Positions 43,703 to 53,057 of a stretch of 64,000 nucleotides of DNA are shown piece by piece. The stretch lies in the NCBI GenBank assembly GCA_014360985.1, contig JACIWK010000010.1, forward strand, positions 21,385-85,384, in the 5' to 3' direction. Made by a program: the position numbers and the translations under genes. The first letter of the stretch is position 1. Each line of letters opens with the position of its first letter. The DNA is from Candidatus Bipolaricaulota bacterium (lineage in GTDB: Bacteria; Bipolaricaulota; Bipolaricaulia; Bipolaricaulales; Bipolaricaulaceae). The notes under the pieces were generated by a model. It did not search any database. It was not told the DNA's origin and worked only from the letters and a program-made list of their open reading frames with translations.

Positions 43703-46024
43703 CTACTCCAGCTCGACGATCGTGACCCCGTCCCCGCCTTCGGCCGGGGGGGCGAGGTAGAACCGCTTCACGTAGGGGGCGTGGCGGAGGTACGTGTGCA
43801 GGGCCTCGCGCAGCGCCCCCGTGCCTTTCCCGTGGACGAGACGCCCGGTGGACACCCCGGCCCGCAGGAGCCGATCGAGCCAGATCGTCACCTCGCGCTC
43901 CGCCTCGGCCACGGTCAGCCCGCGCACGGACAGCTCCAGGCTCACCTCGCTCACGGGTCCGAGGATCGGCGCCGCCGTCCGCGGGAGGGGCTGCTCCTCC
44001 GCCGGTTCGAGCGCCTCCGCGGGGAGCTCGATCCGCCGGCCCCGCACCTCGACGCCCACCCGGTCTCCGTCCACCCACCGCACCGTCCCCACCTTGCCCG
44101 TCGCCCGGACGCGGACGGTCATCCCCTCTCCGATCGCGACCGAACGGCGGGTCGGAGACGGACCTGCCGGGACCTCCGCCGCCACCTCCTCCACGCGGCG
44201 CAGGATCTCCCGTCGCTCCTCCGCCGACTCCGCAGCGCGGGCCTGGGCGATCAACTCCGCAAGCTCCTTCCGCACCGCGCGGATCTCTCCCTCCAAGCGG
44301 ACGAGTTCCTGTCCCAGCGCCTCGGCCTTCTTCTCCTTGAGGGCGAGGAGCCGTTTCTCGTAGTCGGCCCGCAACCTCGCCACCGTTTCCCGTTCCAGTT
44401 CGAGGTTGGCCCGCATCCGGCGCGCCGCCCCCCGCTCCCGCTCGAGCTCGGCGATGATCTCCTCGGCGCGGATCTCTCCCGACGTGAACGATGCACGGGC
44501 GCGCTCGATCAGCTCCTCGGGAAGCCCCAGACGCCGGGCGATCTCGAGGGCGCACGACCGCCCGGGAACACCCTCCTGGACCCGGTAGGTGGGGGACAGG
44601 GTCTCGAGATCAAACTCCATCGAACAGGAGAGGACGCCGGGGTGAGAGACGGAGAAGTGCTTGAGGGGCGTGAGGTGGGTCGCCACCGCCGCGGTCGCTC
44701 CCCGCTCGAGGAGCCGCTCCAGGATCGCCAGCCCGAGCGCCGCCCCCTCCTGGGGGTCCGTCCCCGCCCCCAGCTCGTCGAGGAGGACGAGCGTCCGCTC
44801 GTCGGCGTCGCGGAGGATCGCCACGATGTTCGTCATGTGGGAGGAGAACGTCGATAGGCTCTGCTCGATGGACTGCTCCTCCCCGATGTCGCTCCGCACC
44901 TTGGGGAACACGGTGAGAACGGTCCGCGCCGAGGCGGGAATCGGGATCCCGCACTGGGCCATCACGGTGAGAAGGCCAATCGTCTTGAGGAGGACCGTCT
45001 TCCCACCCGTGTTGGGGCCGGTGATCACCGCCACCCGCTTGGAACCCCCAAACGCGATCGAGACGGGCACCGCCCGCTCCCCGAGGAGGGGGTGGCGCGC
45101 GTCCACGAGCTCGATCCGCCCGTCCTCGACGAGGGTGGGGATGATCGCGCGCGCGGCCTGTCCCCACCGCGCCCGGGCGTAGAGGGAATCGAGCCGGGCG
45201 AGGATCGCCATGTCGCGCCGCAGGCGTCCCTCCTCCGCGAGAAGCCGTGCGGTGAGCTCGGCCAGGATGCGGCGCTTCTCGCGCCCGATCTCGTCGTCGA
45301 CCTTCCGCAACCGGTTGTTGAGCTCGACCACCGGCGCCGGCTCGGCGAACAGGGTCTGCCCGCTGGCCGAGGTCTCGTGGACGACGATCGACCTCCCGCG
45401 GGCCCCGGCCTTCAAGGGCACGACGAACCGCCCCCCACGCTGGGTCACCACCGGCTCCTGGACGAGGTCGCGGTTCCGGTCGAGGAACCGACGCAGGGCG
45501 TCCGTGATCCGGTCCGCGAGCGCCCGCCTCTCCCGGGTGAGGTCCCGCAGCGTGGGGGTCGCGTCCTCCCGGATCTCTCCCCGCTCGTCGAGCGCCCGCC
45601 AGATCGCGCGGAGGAGGCCCATCTGGTCGGAGAGCTTCTCCGCGAGGGCGGCCAGCCCCGGGAGCGGGGCGCGCGACAGCGCCACGCGCACTTCCCCCCC
45701 CGCCGCGAGGATCCCCGCCGCGGCCACGAGCTGGTCCGGGGGAAGGCTCCCGTGTTCCCGCGCCTCGGCAAGCAGCGGGGACAGGTCGCCGATCCCGCCT
45801 GGGGAAAACCCTCCCTCCACTGCCTTCCCCATCTCCGCCATGAGGGCGAACTCCCGCTCCAGGGCATCCCGCTCGGCCCACGGGGCAAGCGCCCGCACCG
45901 CCTCGGCCCCGAGCGAGCAGGCGGCGAACGATGCCACTTGGTCGAGGACCTTCTCCAGCTCGAGGTCACGCCTCGTGCGGGGGGAGATGACGTCGGCCGT
46001 GCCGCCTCCTGCGGAGGGGATCAT
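43703..46024 (-). CDS. mutS2: MutS2 with C-terminal Smr nuclease domain
   Basis: A 773-residue cytoplasmic MutS2, which suppresses recombination and, in several bacteria, rescues collided ribosomes. Walker A TGPNTGGKTVLLKT (about residue 330), Walker B LVLLDELGAGTDPQEG, a long coiled coil (500-620), and the Smr domain at the end: LELSVRGLTVAEAEREV, LVHGKGTGALR. It begins without a ribosome site; TATAGT ends 7 bases before the ATG. Confidence 0.96.
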   Translation of the reverse strand: MIPSAGGGTADVISPRTRRDLELEKVLDQVASFAACSLGAEAVRALAPWAERDALEREFALMAEMGKAVEGGFSPGGIGDLSPLLAEAREHGSLPPDQLVAAAGILAAGGEVRVALSRAPLPGLAALAEKLSDQMGLLRAIWRALDERGEIREDATPTLRDLTRERRALADRITDALRRFLDRNRDLVQEPVVTQRGGRFVVPLKAGARGRSIVVHETSASGQTLFAEPAPVVELNNRLRKVDDEIGREKRRILAELTARLLAEEGRLRRDMAILARLDSLYARARWGQAARAIIPTLVEDGRIELVDARHPLLGERAVPVSIAFGGSKRVAVITGPNTGGKTVLLKTIGLLTVMAQCGIPIPASARTVLTVFPKVRSDIGEEQSIEQSLSTFSSHMTNIVAILRDADERTLVLLDELGAGTDPQEGAALGLAILERLLERGATAAVATHLTPLKHFSVSHPGVLSCSMEFDLETLSPTYRVQEGVPGRSCALEIARRLGLPEELIERARASFTSGEIRAEEIIAELERERGAARRMRANLELERETVARLRADYEKRLLALKEKKAEALGQELVRLEGEIRAVRKELAELIAQARAAESAEERREILRRVEEVAAEVPAGPSPTRRSVAIGEGMTVRVRATGKVGTVRWVDGDRVGVEVRGRRIELPAEALEPAEEQPLPRTAAPILGPVSEVSLELSVRGLTVAEAEREVTIWLDRLLRAGVSTGRLVHGKGTGALREALHTYLRHAPYVKRFYLAPPAEGGDGVTIVELE

Positions 46025-46031
46025 GATGGGT

Positions 46032-46037
46032 ACTATA
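46032..46037 (-). promoter_or_regulatory. Candidate -10 element of mutS2
   Basis: TATAGT on the minus strand, 7 bases before the mutS2 ATG, with no Shine-Dalgarno sequence between. The predicted transcript would be leaderless. Confidence 0.35.
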
Positions 46038-46078
46038 GCCGGTCCCCTCCTTCGCTAGAAGAGATCTGACGGGATCAC

Positions 46079-46084
46079 TACAAT
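46079..46084 (+). promoter_or_regulatory. Candidate -10 element of the DRG GTPase gene
   Basis: TACAAT, 8 bases before the ATG at 46093; only a weak AGAGG lies between. It shares a 68-base divergent spacer with the mutS2 promoter. Confidence 0.35.
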
Positions 46085-46092
46085 CAGAGGCC

Positions 46093-47079
46093 ATGCCCGC
46101 CAACCTGAGCCCCGCTTTCCTCGCCGCCCGGGATCGCCTCAACCGGGCCAAGACGGATGAGGAGCGCCTGGACGCTCTTCACGAGATGCTTGCCACCATT
46201 CCCAAGCACAAGGGAACGGAGAAGATGCAGGCCGACATCCGCAAGCGGATCGCCAAGCTCAAGGAAAAGGCTGAACAGCAAAGACGATCGGGCAAGGGGG
46301 GCGCGGCCGCGTACCACGTGCCGCGGGAGGGAGCAGCCCAACTCGCACTCGTCGGGGCGCCGAACGTTGGGAAATCGGCCCTCCTCGCCGCCCTCACCCG
46401 TGCCCAGCCGGAGGTCGCGCCCTACCCGATGTCCACCCTCCGCCCCACGCCGGGGATGATGGAGTTCGAGGACGTCCAGATCCAACTCGTGGACCTGCCG
46501 CCGATCACCCGCGACTACACTGAGGGGTGGGTGTACAGCGTGGTTCGGCTGGCGGATGTGGTCGCCCTGTGCGTGGATCTGGAGAACCCCCAGGGGCTTG
46601 GGGAGGCGGAGGAGGTGATGAGCCTCCTTGAGGGACATCACACCCGGCTCACCCCGGGCCCAAGCCGGCAGGTGGACTGGCGGGTTGTGGAGCGGAAGGC
46701 GGTCGCCCTCGGTCTCAAGGCCGACCTCGGCGGTGAGCGCGTGGCCGCATTCCGCGCCTGGGCCGAGGGGAGGTTCCCCGCGATCGCCGTCTCCACAGCG
46801 ACCGGGGAGGGGCTAGACGAAGTGCGAACGTTCATCTTCCGCCACTCGGGGGTGGTGCGGGTGTACACGAAGAAGCCTGGCCAACCCCCTGATCTCACGC
46901 GACCGTACACGATTCGGGAGGGGGCAACGGTGCTAGATGTAGTTGAACAGATCCACAGGGAATTCGTGAGTCGCCTGCGCTACGTGCGCTTGTGGGGTTC
47001 GGGGCGGTTTGACGGCCAGCACGCCCCGCAGGACCATGTCGTCCAGGACAGGGACATTGTGGAGATCCATCTCTCATGA
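46093..47079 (+). CDS. DRG-type Obg-family GTPase with TGS domain
   Basis: A 328-residue cytoplasmic GTPase. An N-terminal helical region (1-75) precedes the G domain: G1 GAPNVGKSALL, G3 DLPPIT (normally DxPG), and a C-terminal TGS domain (about 260-328: DLTRPYTIREGATVLDVVEQIHREF). The overall shape matches DRG proteins of archaea and eukaryotes and a few bacterial relatives, ribosome-associated factors. The NKxD specificity motif is not seen in its usual place, so guanine binding may be altered. It is followed by an ATGA overlap with the M20 peptidase gene. Confidence 0.82.
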   Translation: MPANLSPAFLAARDRLNRAKTDEERLDALHEMLATIPKHKGTEKMQADIRKRIAKLKEKAEQQRRSGKGGAAAYHVPREGAAQLALVGAPNVGKSALLAALTRAQPEVAPYPMSTLRPTPGMMEFEDVQIQLVDLPPITRDYTEGWVYSVVRLADVVALCVDLENPQGLGEAEEVMSLLEGHHTRLTPGPSRQVDWRVVERKAVALGLKADLGGERVAAFRAWAEGRFPAIAVSTATGEGLDEVRTFIFRHSGVVRVYTKKPGQPPDLTRPYTIREGATVLDVVEQIHREFVSRLRYVRLWGSGRFDGQHAPQDHVVQDRDIVEIHLS

Positions 47080-48245
47080 TCGATCCTGTGCGCTTGGCCC
47101 AAGAACTGGTGCACATCCCGAGTCTATCGGGGATGGAAGGGGATCTGGCCGAACACCTGTTCCAGACCCTGAAAGGGTTCTGCGAGGTGGAGCGCGGTCC
47201 GCTGGGGGCAGTGGTGGGACGGATCTCCCACGGACAGGGCCCCACCGTGATGGTGGAAGGGCACCTCGACACGGTCCCCGTCGGGGAGGAGGAATGGACG
47301 CAGGGGCCGTTCGCCGGGGCGATCGCCGATGGGATGCTGTGGGGGCGGGGGGCGGTGGACATGAAGGGGGCGATCGCCTCCCAGATCGCCGCGTCGGCCG
47401 CCATGGCCAAGGAGGTCCAGGGCACGCTCCTCCTCGCTTACGTCCCCCATGAGGAGACCGCAGAAGGGGTGGTCCTGGCACGGGTGCTCGACCAGGTGGG
47501 GAGGCCCGACCTCGTGGTGCTGGGCGAGCCCACCGACCTCCGCCTGGGGATCGGCCACCGCGGCCGGGCGGTGGTCCGCCTCGAGGCGCGGGGCAGGGCT
47601 TCCCATGCGGCAATGCCGGAGCTGGGGGACAACGCGATCGTGCGCATGGTGGAGACCCTCCCGTTCACGTTCGACACCCTCCTCCCCGAAGATCCCCTCC
47701 TCGGCGAGGAGTCGGCAACGCCGATCGCGATCGGGACCCCGTCCGATGGGCCGGTCGTCCCCGAGCGGTGCTGGGTCCTCGTGGACCGGCGGCTGGGGCG
47801 TGGGGAGACCCCGGAGTCCGTGCTCGCCGCCTACGAGGGGCTCGAGGTCGAGGCGAGGATCGAGCGGGTTGAGCTCGTCGCCTACACTGGGGAACGATTC
47901 GGGGCCGAGCTGTTCTTCCCCGCGTGGTGGATGAACCCCGAGCACCCGTGGACGGTGCGGGCGTGGGAGGGCTTGGGCTCCCCACCGATGCGGGTGTGGC
48001 GGTTCTCGACGGATGGCGTGGAGTCCTGCGCCCGGCGGGGGATCCCCACTGTGGGCTACGGGCCCGGCGACGAGACGCTCGCCCACCAGGCGAACGAGCG
48101 CGTGGCGGTGGCCGACCTGGAACGGGCAGCTTACGCCTACCGCCGGCTCCTGCGCTCGCTGCTCGGGCCGGGAGGCCAGGAGACGAAGCCGGTTCAGGCA
48201 GGACGTCGGGAGGAACGACGAGGCCGCAACAGGCGCCGCCGGTAG
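47076..48245 (+). CDS. M20-family metallopeptidase/deacylase
   Basis: A 389-residue cytoplasmic zinc enzyme of the ArgE/DapE/YgeY group. Metal and catalytic stretches are EGHLDTVPVG, GRGAVDMKG, PHEETAEG and LGEPTDLRLG; the substrate-side VDRRLGRGE and the late H in ETLAHQANER follow. It probably removes an acyl or amino-acid group; the exact reaction is open. The last 30 residues are an Arg-rich tail without family similarity. Coupled to the DRG gene. Confidence 0.88.
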   Translation: MIDPVRLAQELVHIPSLSGMEGDLAEHLFQTLKGFCEVERGPLGAVVGRISHGQGPTVMVEGHLDTVPVGEEEWTQGPFAGAIADGMLWGRGAVDMKGAIASQIAASAAMAKEVQGTLLLAYVPHEETAEGVVLARVLDQVGRPDLVVLGEPTDLRLGIGHRGRAVVRLEARGRASHAAMPELGDNAIVRMVETLPFTFDTLLPEDPLLGEESATPIAIGTPSDGPVVPERCWVLVDRRLGRGETPESVLAAYEGLEVEARIERVELVAYTGERFGAELFFPAWWMNPEHPWTVRAWEGLGSPPMRVWRFSTDGVESCARRGIPTVGYGPGDETLAHQANERVAVADLERAAYAYRRLLRSLLGPGGQETKPVQAGRREERRGRNRRRR

Positions 48246-48270
48246 CGCTGCCCAGACGACCCACGGGCCG

Positions 48271-49038
48271 ATGACCGAGGACAGGGTCCTTCCCGTGGCG
48301 GAAGAAGCACTGGAGATCCCACCCCGCCGGCGGCGGTGGGTTCCTCTCCTCGTCCTCCTCCTCGCGGGGGCCCTGCTCGCCGTCTACATCCCCGGCCTCC
48401 TGCCCGAGGAGCGGACGGGATCCGGCACCGGGTTTGCGATCCGCGATGAGGGATACATCCTCACCGCGGCCCACGTGGTGCGGGGGGCGATCGAGATCGT
48501 CGTGCGTTGGGAAGGCCGCAGCTACCGCGCGACGACGATCGCCCTGAGCGCGGAGCACGACCTCGCCCTCCTCCTCGCGGAGGATGCCCCGCCGATCCCC
48601 GCGGCCGCGTTGGCGAGCGATCGGCCCCGGTTCGGCGACCAGGTCACGGCCGTGGGCCACCCCACCGGAGCTGCCCAATCGGTCGCTCTCCCCACCCACG
48701 TCAGCGGCGTTGGCTGGTGGGCGGTGGGGCCGGAAGGGGCCGTGTTGCGGGACCTCATCGCCACCCAGGATCCGTTCCGGCCTGGCTACAGTGGGGCCCC
48801 GCTCGTGAACGAGGCAGGCCAGGTGGTAGGGATCGTCACGGGCAGCGTGACCTCGGCAACCGGACAGGAATTCGGGTTCGCCGTGTCCATCCACCGGGCG
48901 GCGGACTGGCTTGCCGGACGGGGGATGACCCTCCCCTTCCAGGAGGGGCCCGCCGTGCTGAGCGAAGCGGAGCGGGTGGACGCGATCCGGCCCGCGGTGG
49001 TCCGGGTCGAGGCCCGGCTCCCCCCTGGGACGCGGTGA
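48271..49038 (+). CDS. Membrane-anchored trypsin-like serine protease
   Basis: A 255-residue S1C-like protease. One membrane helix at about 24-44 places the catalytic part outside. The triad is H in TAAHVV, D in EHDLALL and S in GYSGAPLVN. There is no PDZ domain, unlike DegP/HtrA. The frame is open upstream through the M20 gene tail, but ATG 48271 gives a compact cytoplasmic start. It is probably a quality-control or processing protease. Confidence 0.85.
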   Translation: MTEDRVLPVAEEALEIPPRRRRWVPLLVLLLAGALLAVYIPGLLPEERTGSGTGFAIRDEGYILTAAHVVRGAIEIVVRWEGRSYRATTIALSAEHDLALLLAEDAPPIPAAALASDRPRFGDQVTAVGHPTGAAQSVALPTHVSGVGWWAVGPEGAVLRDLIATQDPFRPGYSGAPLVNEAGQVVGIVTGSVTSATGQEFGFAVSIHRAADWLAGRGMTLPFQEGPAVLSEAERVDAIRPAVVRVEARLPPGTR

Positions 49039-49105
49039 CCGGGAGGCTCAGGAGCAGCGCCCGCGGCACCGCGCCCCCGGGCAGGACGGCGGCATCGCCC
49101 GGGGT

Positions 49106-49654
49106 CTACGCCCTGCGCCCCGGGCCGGACAGGGCGGCGATGATGGCGCGGGTGAACGCGGGGAGGTCGGTCGGGACGCGGGATGTGATCAAGTTTCCGT
49201 CCACAACCACCTCCTCGTCGACCCACGTCGCCCCCGCGTTCTCGAGGTCGTCGCGGATCGCCACGAAGCTCGTCACCCTCTTTCCCTTCACCACCCGTGC
49301 CGAGCAGAGCATCCATCCTCCGTGGCAGATCGCCGCCACGGCCTTGCCGCTCGCGGCCATCTCGCGCACGAACGAGACGAGGGCCGGGCTGCGGCGCATG
49401 TGGTCCGGGGCGTAGCCGCCAGGGATGACGACCGCCGCGAACTCCGCCGCCCGCGCGTCGGCCGCAGCGAGCTCGGCCGGGGCGGGGTACCCCAGCTTGC
49501 TGCGATACTCCCTGGCCTCCGGTCCCACCGCGACGACCGTCGCCCCTTCCTCCTGCAGCCGGAGGTACGGGTACCAGAACTCGAGTTCCTGGTACATATC
49601 TGCCACCAGCACCGCGACGCGCTTTCCGTTGAGGTTCAATCTTCCCTCCTTCAT
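49106..49654 (-). CDS. DJ-1/PfpI-family protein
   Basis: A 182-residue cytoplasmic protein. The nucleophile elbow AAICHGGWML carries the reactive Cys and its neighbouring His; VAVLVADMYQELEF holds the conserved Glu. Relatives are glyoxalase III, deglycase or intracellular peptidase. ATG 49654 overlaps the stop of the upstream Sua5 gene by 4 bases. Confidence 0.9.
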   Translation of the reverse strand: MKEGRLNLNGKRVAVLVADMYQELEFWYPYLRLQEEGATVVAVGPEAREYRSKLGYPAPAELAAADARAAEFAAVVIPGGYAPDHMRRSPALVSFVREMAASGKAVAAICHGGWMLCSARVVKGKRVTSFVAIRDDLENAGATWVDEEVVVDGNLITSRVPTDLPAFTRAIIAALSGPGRRA

Positions 49655-50661
49655 CGCACCCGCCACACTTCCTCTGGGCCAACGTGGGCCCGGCCGCTTG
49701 CTGCCCGGCGCAGGCGGTCCATGACCGCCACCCCCAGGCCCTCCTCCGGGACCGGCTCGGCGACGATCGCGGCGAGACCCGCCCGATCGAGCCGGTCCAA
49801 CGCCGCGAACAGGCGCGCCCCCGCCTCCACGAGGTCCCCGCGGGGGGAGAGGACCTCCACCCGCCCGAACCCGCTCCACTCCTCCCGGAACGCGAGGAAA
49901 CCGCACGCCAGACGATCGAGGGGCTCGCCCTCATCCGGCGCTGGGCCGCGCTCGAGGAGAAGGAGGGGCGTCACGGGGACGTAGTGGCGGGGGAGGGCCC
50001 CCGGGGAGGCCGCTGAACCGGCCGGCGCCCCCATCCTGAGGCCCGGTACGACCTCCCGCAGCGCCTCCAACGGCGCCCCGCCGGGGCGGAGGACGACGGG
50101 GGGGTCCTCGACGAGCGATACCACGGTGGATTCGATCCCGACCGGGGTCGCCCCGCCGGCGACGATCGCGTCGATCCGCCCCCCAAGCTGGTCCACCACC
50201 GCGTCGTGGTGGGTCGGGGAGAGGCGGCCAAACCGGTTCGCGCTCGGGGCGGCCACCGGCCGCTCCGCGGCCCGGATGAGGGCGAGGGCCACGGGATGAT
50301 CCGGCATCCGCACCGCCACCGTGGGCAGGCCGGCGGTGACGATCCCTGGGACTCTCCTCCTCCGGGGGAGGACGAGGGTCAGAGGCCCTGGCCAGAACCG
50401 CTCCATGAGCGTCCGGGCGAGCGGCGGGACGCTCGTCCACAGGGTTTGGACATCCTCAGGGGAGGCGACATGGACGATGATCGGATCGAACCGGGGCCGC
50501 TCTTTGGCCGCGAACACCCGCGCCACGGCCCGCGCCGAGAAGGCGTCTGCCCCGAGGCCATACACGGTCTCGGTGGGGAACGCCACTGTCCCCCGACGGC
50601 GGATCACGTCCGCCGCGGCGATGATCCCTTCCTTGTCCGGAGCGAGAACTCGTGTCTCCAT
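49651..50661 (-). CDS. ywlC: L-threonylcarbamoyladenylate synthase (Sua5/YwlC)
   Basis: A 336-residue cytoplasmic enzyme that makes threonylcarbamoyl-AMP for the t6A modification of tRNAs. The YrdC core (1-205) shows RRGTVAFPTETVYGLGADA, KERPRFDPIIVHV and PVAAPSANRFGRLSPT; residues 230-336 are the Sua5 C-terminal domain. It heads a two-gene unit with the DJ-1 gene. TAGGAT ends 8 bases before the ATG. Confidence 0.94.
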   Translation of the reverse strand: METRVLAPDKEGIIAAADVIRRRGTVAFPTETVYGLGADAFSARAVARVFAAKERPRFDPIIVHVASPEDVQTLWTSVPPLARTLMERFWPGPLTLVLPRRRRVPGIVTAGLPTVAVRMPDHPVALALIRAAERPVAAPSANRFGRLSPTHHDAVVDQLGGRIDAIVAGGATPVGIESTVVSLVEDPPVVLRPGGAPLEALREVVPGLRMGAPAGSAASPGALPRHYVPVTPLLLLERGPAPDEGEPLDRLACGFLAFREEWSGFGRVEVLSPRGDLVEAGARLFAALDRLDRAGLAAIVAEPVPEEGLGVAVMDRLRRAASGRAHVGPEEVWRVR

Positions 50662-50669
50662 CTCTCTCT

Positions 50670-50675
50670 ATCCTA
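50670..50675 (-). promoter_or_regulatory. Candidate -10 element of ywlC
   Basis: TAGGAT on the minus strand, 8 bases (gagagag-rich) before the ATG. The GAGAG run could act as a weak ribosome site, so a leaderless start is less certain here. Confidence 0.25.
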
Positions 50676-50762
50676 CAGCGCGCCACGGGAGAGGGAAGCC
50701 CCCCCATCAGCGGGAGATCCCATGGCACGGGCTGGGAGCCGTCCCTCGGAGGCCCGATCGTG

Positions 50763-50768
50763 GATAAT
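50763..50768 (+). promoter_or_regulatory. Candidate -10 element of the amidohydrolase gene
   Basis: GATAAT, 9 bases before the ATG at 50778, with no Shine-Dalgarno sequence between. No convincing -35 is visible. Confidence 0.3.
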
Positions 50769-50777
50769 GGTCGAGCG

Positions 50778-52280
50778 ATGTCGGCGGACCTGATCCTCCA
50801 GGGAGGCCCCGTGTTCGGCTCAGAGGGGGCGGATGCCCTCGCCGTCCGTTGCGGGAGGATCGTGGCTGTGGGCCAAGCGGCGGATGTCCTCCGCCTGAAA
50901 CGGGCCAATACGGTTCTGATCCCCCTCCATGGGCGGCCCGTCCTCCCCGGGTTCTTCGATGCCCACACCCATTTCGTCCGGGCTGGGCTCGAGCGCACGT
51001 TCTACGTGGAACTGAGGGCGGCGCGGTCCTTCGCCGAAGCCCTGGAGCGGCTGCGCAGCGCGGCCCGCGACCGCCCCGAGGGGTGGATCGTCGGTCGAGG
51101 GTGGGACGAGTCGTTCTGGCCGGAGAAGCGGTACCTGGAGCGAGCCGACCTCGACCGGGCCGTGCCCCACCAGCCGTGCTGCGCGATGCGCGTGGACGGG
51201 CACCTCGTGGCCTGCAACACCCTCGCCCTCGCCCGCTGCCCCCGCCCCGACGGGGAGTTCGTGGACCGCGACCTGGGGCACCTCCGGGAGGAGGCAGCGT
51301 GGGAGCTCTTCCGGCTGGCGCGGCCGGGTCGGGACACGCTCGTCGAGGCCGTGACCGCCGCGTCGCGCCACGCCGCCTCGCTCGGGATCACCTCGGTCGC
51401 GGATATGGCCGCCCGCGGCGATCTCGCTGTCTACCAGATGGCGGCGCGGCGGGAGGCTCTCCGGACGCGGGTTTTCCTCTACCTCCCCAGCGAGGACCTC
51501 TCCGCCCTGAAGGAGCTGGGGGTGAGCCGTGGGTTCGGTTCCCCCCTCCTCACGATCCAGGGGGTCAAGGCGTTCGTCGACGGCTCGATCGGGGCCCGCA
51601 CCGCCGCTCTCGGCGCCCCCTACCGCGACGGCCACGGGAGTGGACAGCTCCTCATCGAGCGGGCCGCATTGGCCCGCTCTTGGCGCCAGGCGGGCGAGGC
51701 TGGGTTCCAGATGGCGGTCCACGCCATCGGCGACCGGGCGATCGGGGAGGCCCTCGCCGCGGCCCACGCTGCGGGGGTGAACCGCTGGGACCGGCACCGG
51801 ATCGAACACCTCGAGCTCCCAAGCCCGGACCAGCTGGACGAGGTGGCGGCCCTGGGACTGGTGGCCTCGATGCAGCCGAACTTCCTCCAGTGGTCCGGGC
51901 CGGGGCGGATGTACGAGGAGCGCCTCGGGCCGGAGCGGGACGCCCTGATCGACCCCCACCAAGAGGTCCTCGCGCGGGGGATCCCGCTCGCGTTCGGCTC
52001 CGATGGGATGCCGATGGGGCCCCTGTACGGGATCGGCCTCGCCCTTGAGGCGCCCCACCCGATCCAGAGGCTATCCCTCTCCGAGGCGATCCGCGCCTAC
52101 ACGGAAGGGGCTGCCCACGCCGCGTTCGCCGAAGGGGACCTCGGGACGATCGCCCCGGGGAAACAGGCCGATCTCGTTGTCCTGTCCGGAGATCCCGATC
52201 GCCAGCCATGGGTCGAGCTCGCGGTGGACATGACGTTTCTCGCCGGAGAACGCGTCTACCTCCGCGCGGGCGCCGCGTAG
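50778..52280 (+). CDS. YtcJ-like metal-dependent amidohydrolase
   Basis: A 500-residue cytoplasmic member of the amidohydrolase superfamily. The metal site HTHF is in GFFDAHTHF; further ligands are in VHAIGDRAIGEAL, HRIEHLELP and GSDGMPMGP. The fold ends with IAPGKQADLVVLSGDP. YtcJ proteins act on N-acyl or exo-enzyme substrates, mostly unknown. The frame is open upstream, but ATG 50778 gives the standard start and has a GATAAT hexamer in front. Confidence 0.88.
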   Translation: MSADLILQGGPVFGSEGADALAVRCGRIVAVGQAADVLRLKRANTVLIPLHGRPVLPGFFDAHTHFVRAGLERTFYVELRAARSFAEALERLRSAARDRPEGWIVGRGWDESFWPEKRYLERADLDRAVPHQPCCAMRVDGHLVACNTLALARCPRPDGEFVDRDLGHLREEAAWELFRLARPGRDTLVEAVTAASRHAASLGITSVADMAARGDLAVYQMAARREALRTRVFLYLPSEDLSALKELGVSRGFGSPLLTIQGVKAFVDGSIGARTAALGAPYRDGHGSGQLLIERAALARSWRQAGEAGFQMAVHAIGDRAIGEALAAAHAAGVNRWDRHRIEHLELPSPDQLDEVAALGLVASMQPNFLQWSGPGRMYEERLGPERDALIDPHQEVLARGIPLAFGSDGMPMGPLYGIGLALEAPHPIQRLSLSEAIRAYTEGAAHAAFAEGDLGTIAPGKQADLVVLSGDPDRQPWVELAVDMTFLAGERVYLRAGAA

Positions 52281-52283
52281 CCG

Positions 52284-53057
52284 ATGCCCGAGCTTCCCGA
52301 AGTGGAGACGATGGTCCGTGGGCTCCGCCCGCACGTCGTGGGGAAGACGCTCATTGCGACCGAGGTGGGAGATCCCAAGTTCGCCGCTCTCCGCTCGGCC
52401 CTCGTCCTTCCAGCCATGGTGAGATCGATTGAACGCCGGGGAAAGTACGTCCTGGTCCACCTCAGGGACCAAGTGCTCGTCCTCCATCCCCGGATGAGTG
52501 GCCGGCTGCTGTGGGGGAGGAGGAAGCCCGCCGGCCGGGTTCGGCTTTCGCTGTGGCTTGCCGCCGGCGGGGTGCACTTCGTGGACCCGCGCCGGCTGGG
52601 GACGGCCGAGGTCGTGGCCCAGTTTGACGACGGCCTAGGGCCAGAGCCACTCGGAGATCTGGATTGGCTGCCAGAGGATCTGAAGAAGAGCCGGATGCCG
52701 ATCAAGCTGTGGCTCATGGACCAAAGGAAGATCGCTGGGATCGGGAACATCTATGCCGCAGAGATCCTGTTCCGGGCGGGCATCGCTCCCCAGCGACCGA
52801 CCGACTCCCTGTTACCCAAGGAGACCGCGCTTCTCAAGAGGGCCATCCCCGCGGTCCTGGAGGAGGCGATCGCTTGCTGCGGGACCACCCTCGCCGATGG
52901 CCAGTACCGCGGCCCGCAGGGTGAGGTCGGCGCGTTCGCGTGCGAGCTTTCCGTCTACGGCCGGGCGGGCGAGCCGTGCCGGAGGTGTGGATCCCCGATC
53001 GAGCGGTCCGTCCTCGGCGGCCGGGGCACCTACGCCTGCCCCCAGTGCCAACGCTAA
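52284..53057 (+). CDS. mutM: Formamidopyrimidine-DNA glycosylase (Fpg)
   Basis: A 257-residue base-excision repair enzyme that removes 8-oxoguanine. MPELPEVETMVRGL gives the catalytic Pro2 and Glu3; the helix-two-turn-helix is IAGIGNIYAAEIL; the zinc finger is CRRCGSPIERSVLGGRGTYACPQC. The start is 3 bases after the amidohydrolase stop. The stop codon lies in a short tandem repeat. Confidence 0.96.
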   Translation: MPELPEVETMVRGLRPHVVGKTLIATEVGDPKFAALRSALVLPAMVRSIERRGKYVLVHLRDQVLVLHPRMSGRLLWGRRKPAGRVRLSLWLAAGGVHFVDPRRLGTAEVVAQFDDGLGPEPLGDLDWLPEDLKKSRMPIKLWLMDQRKIAGIGNIYAAEILFRAGIAPQRPTDSLLPKETALLKRAIPAVLEEAIACCGTTLADGQYRGPQGEVGAFACELSVYGRAGEPCRRCGSPIERSVLGGRGTYACPQCQR

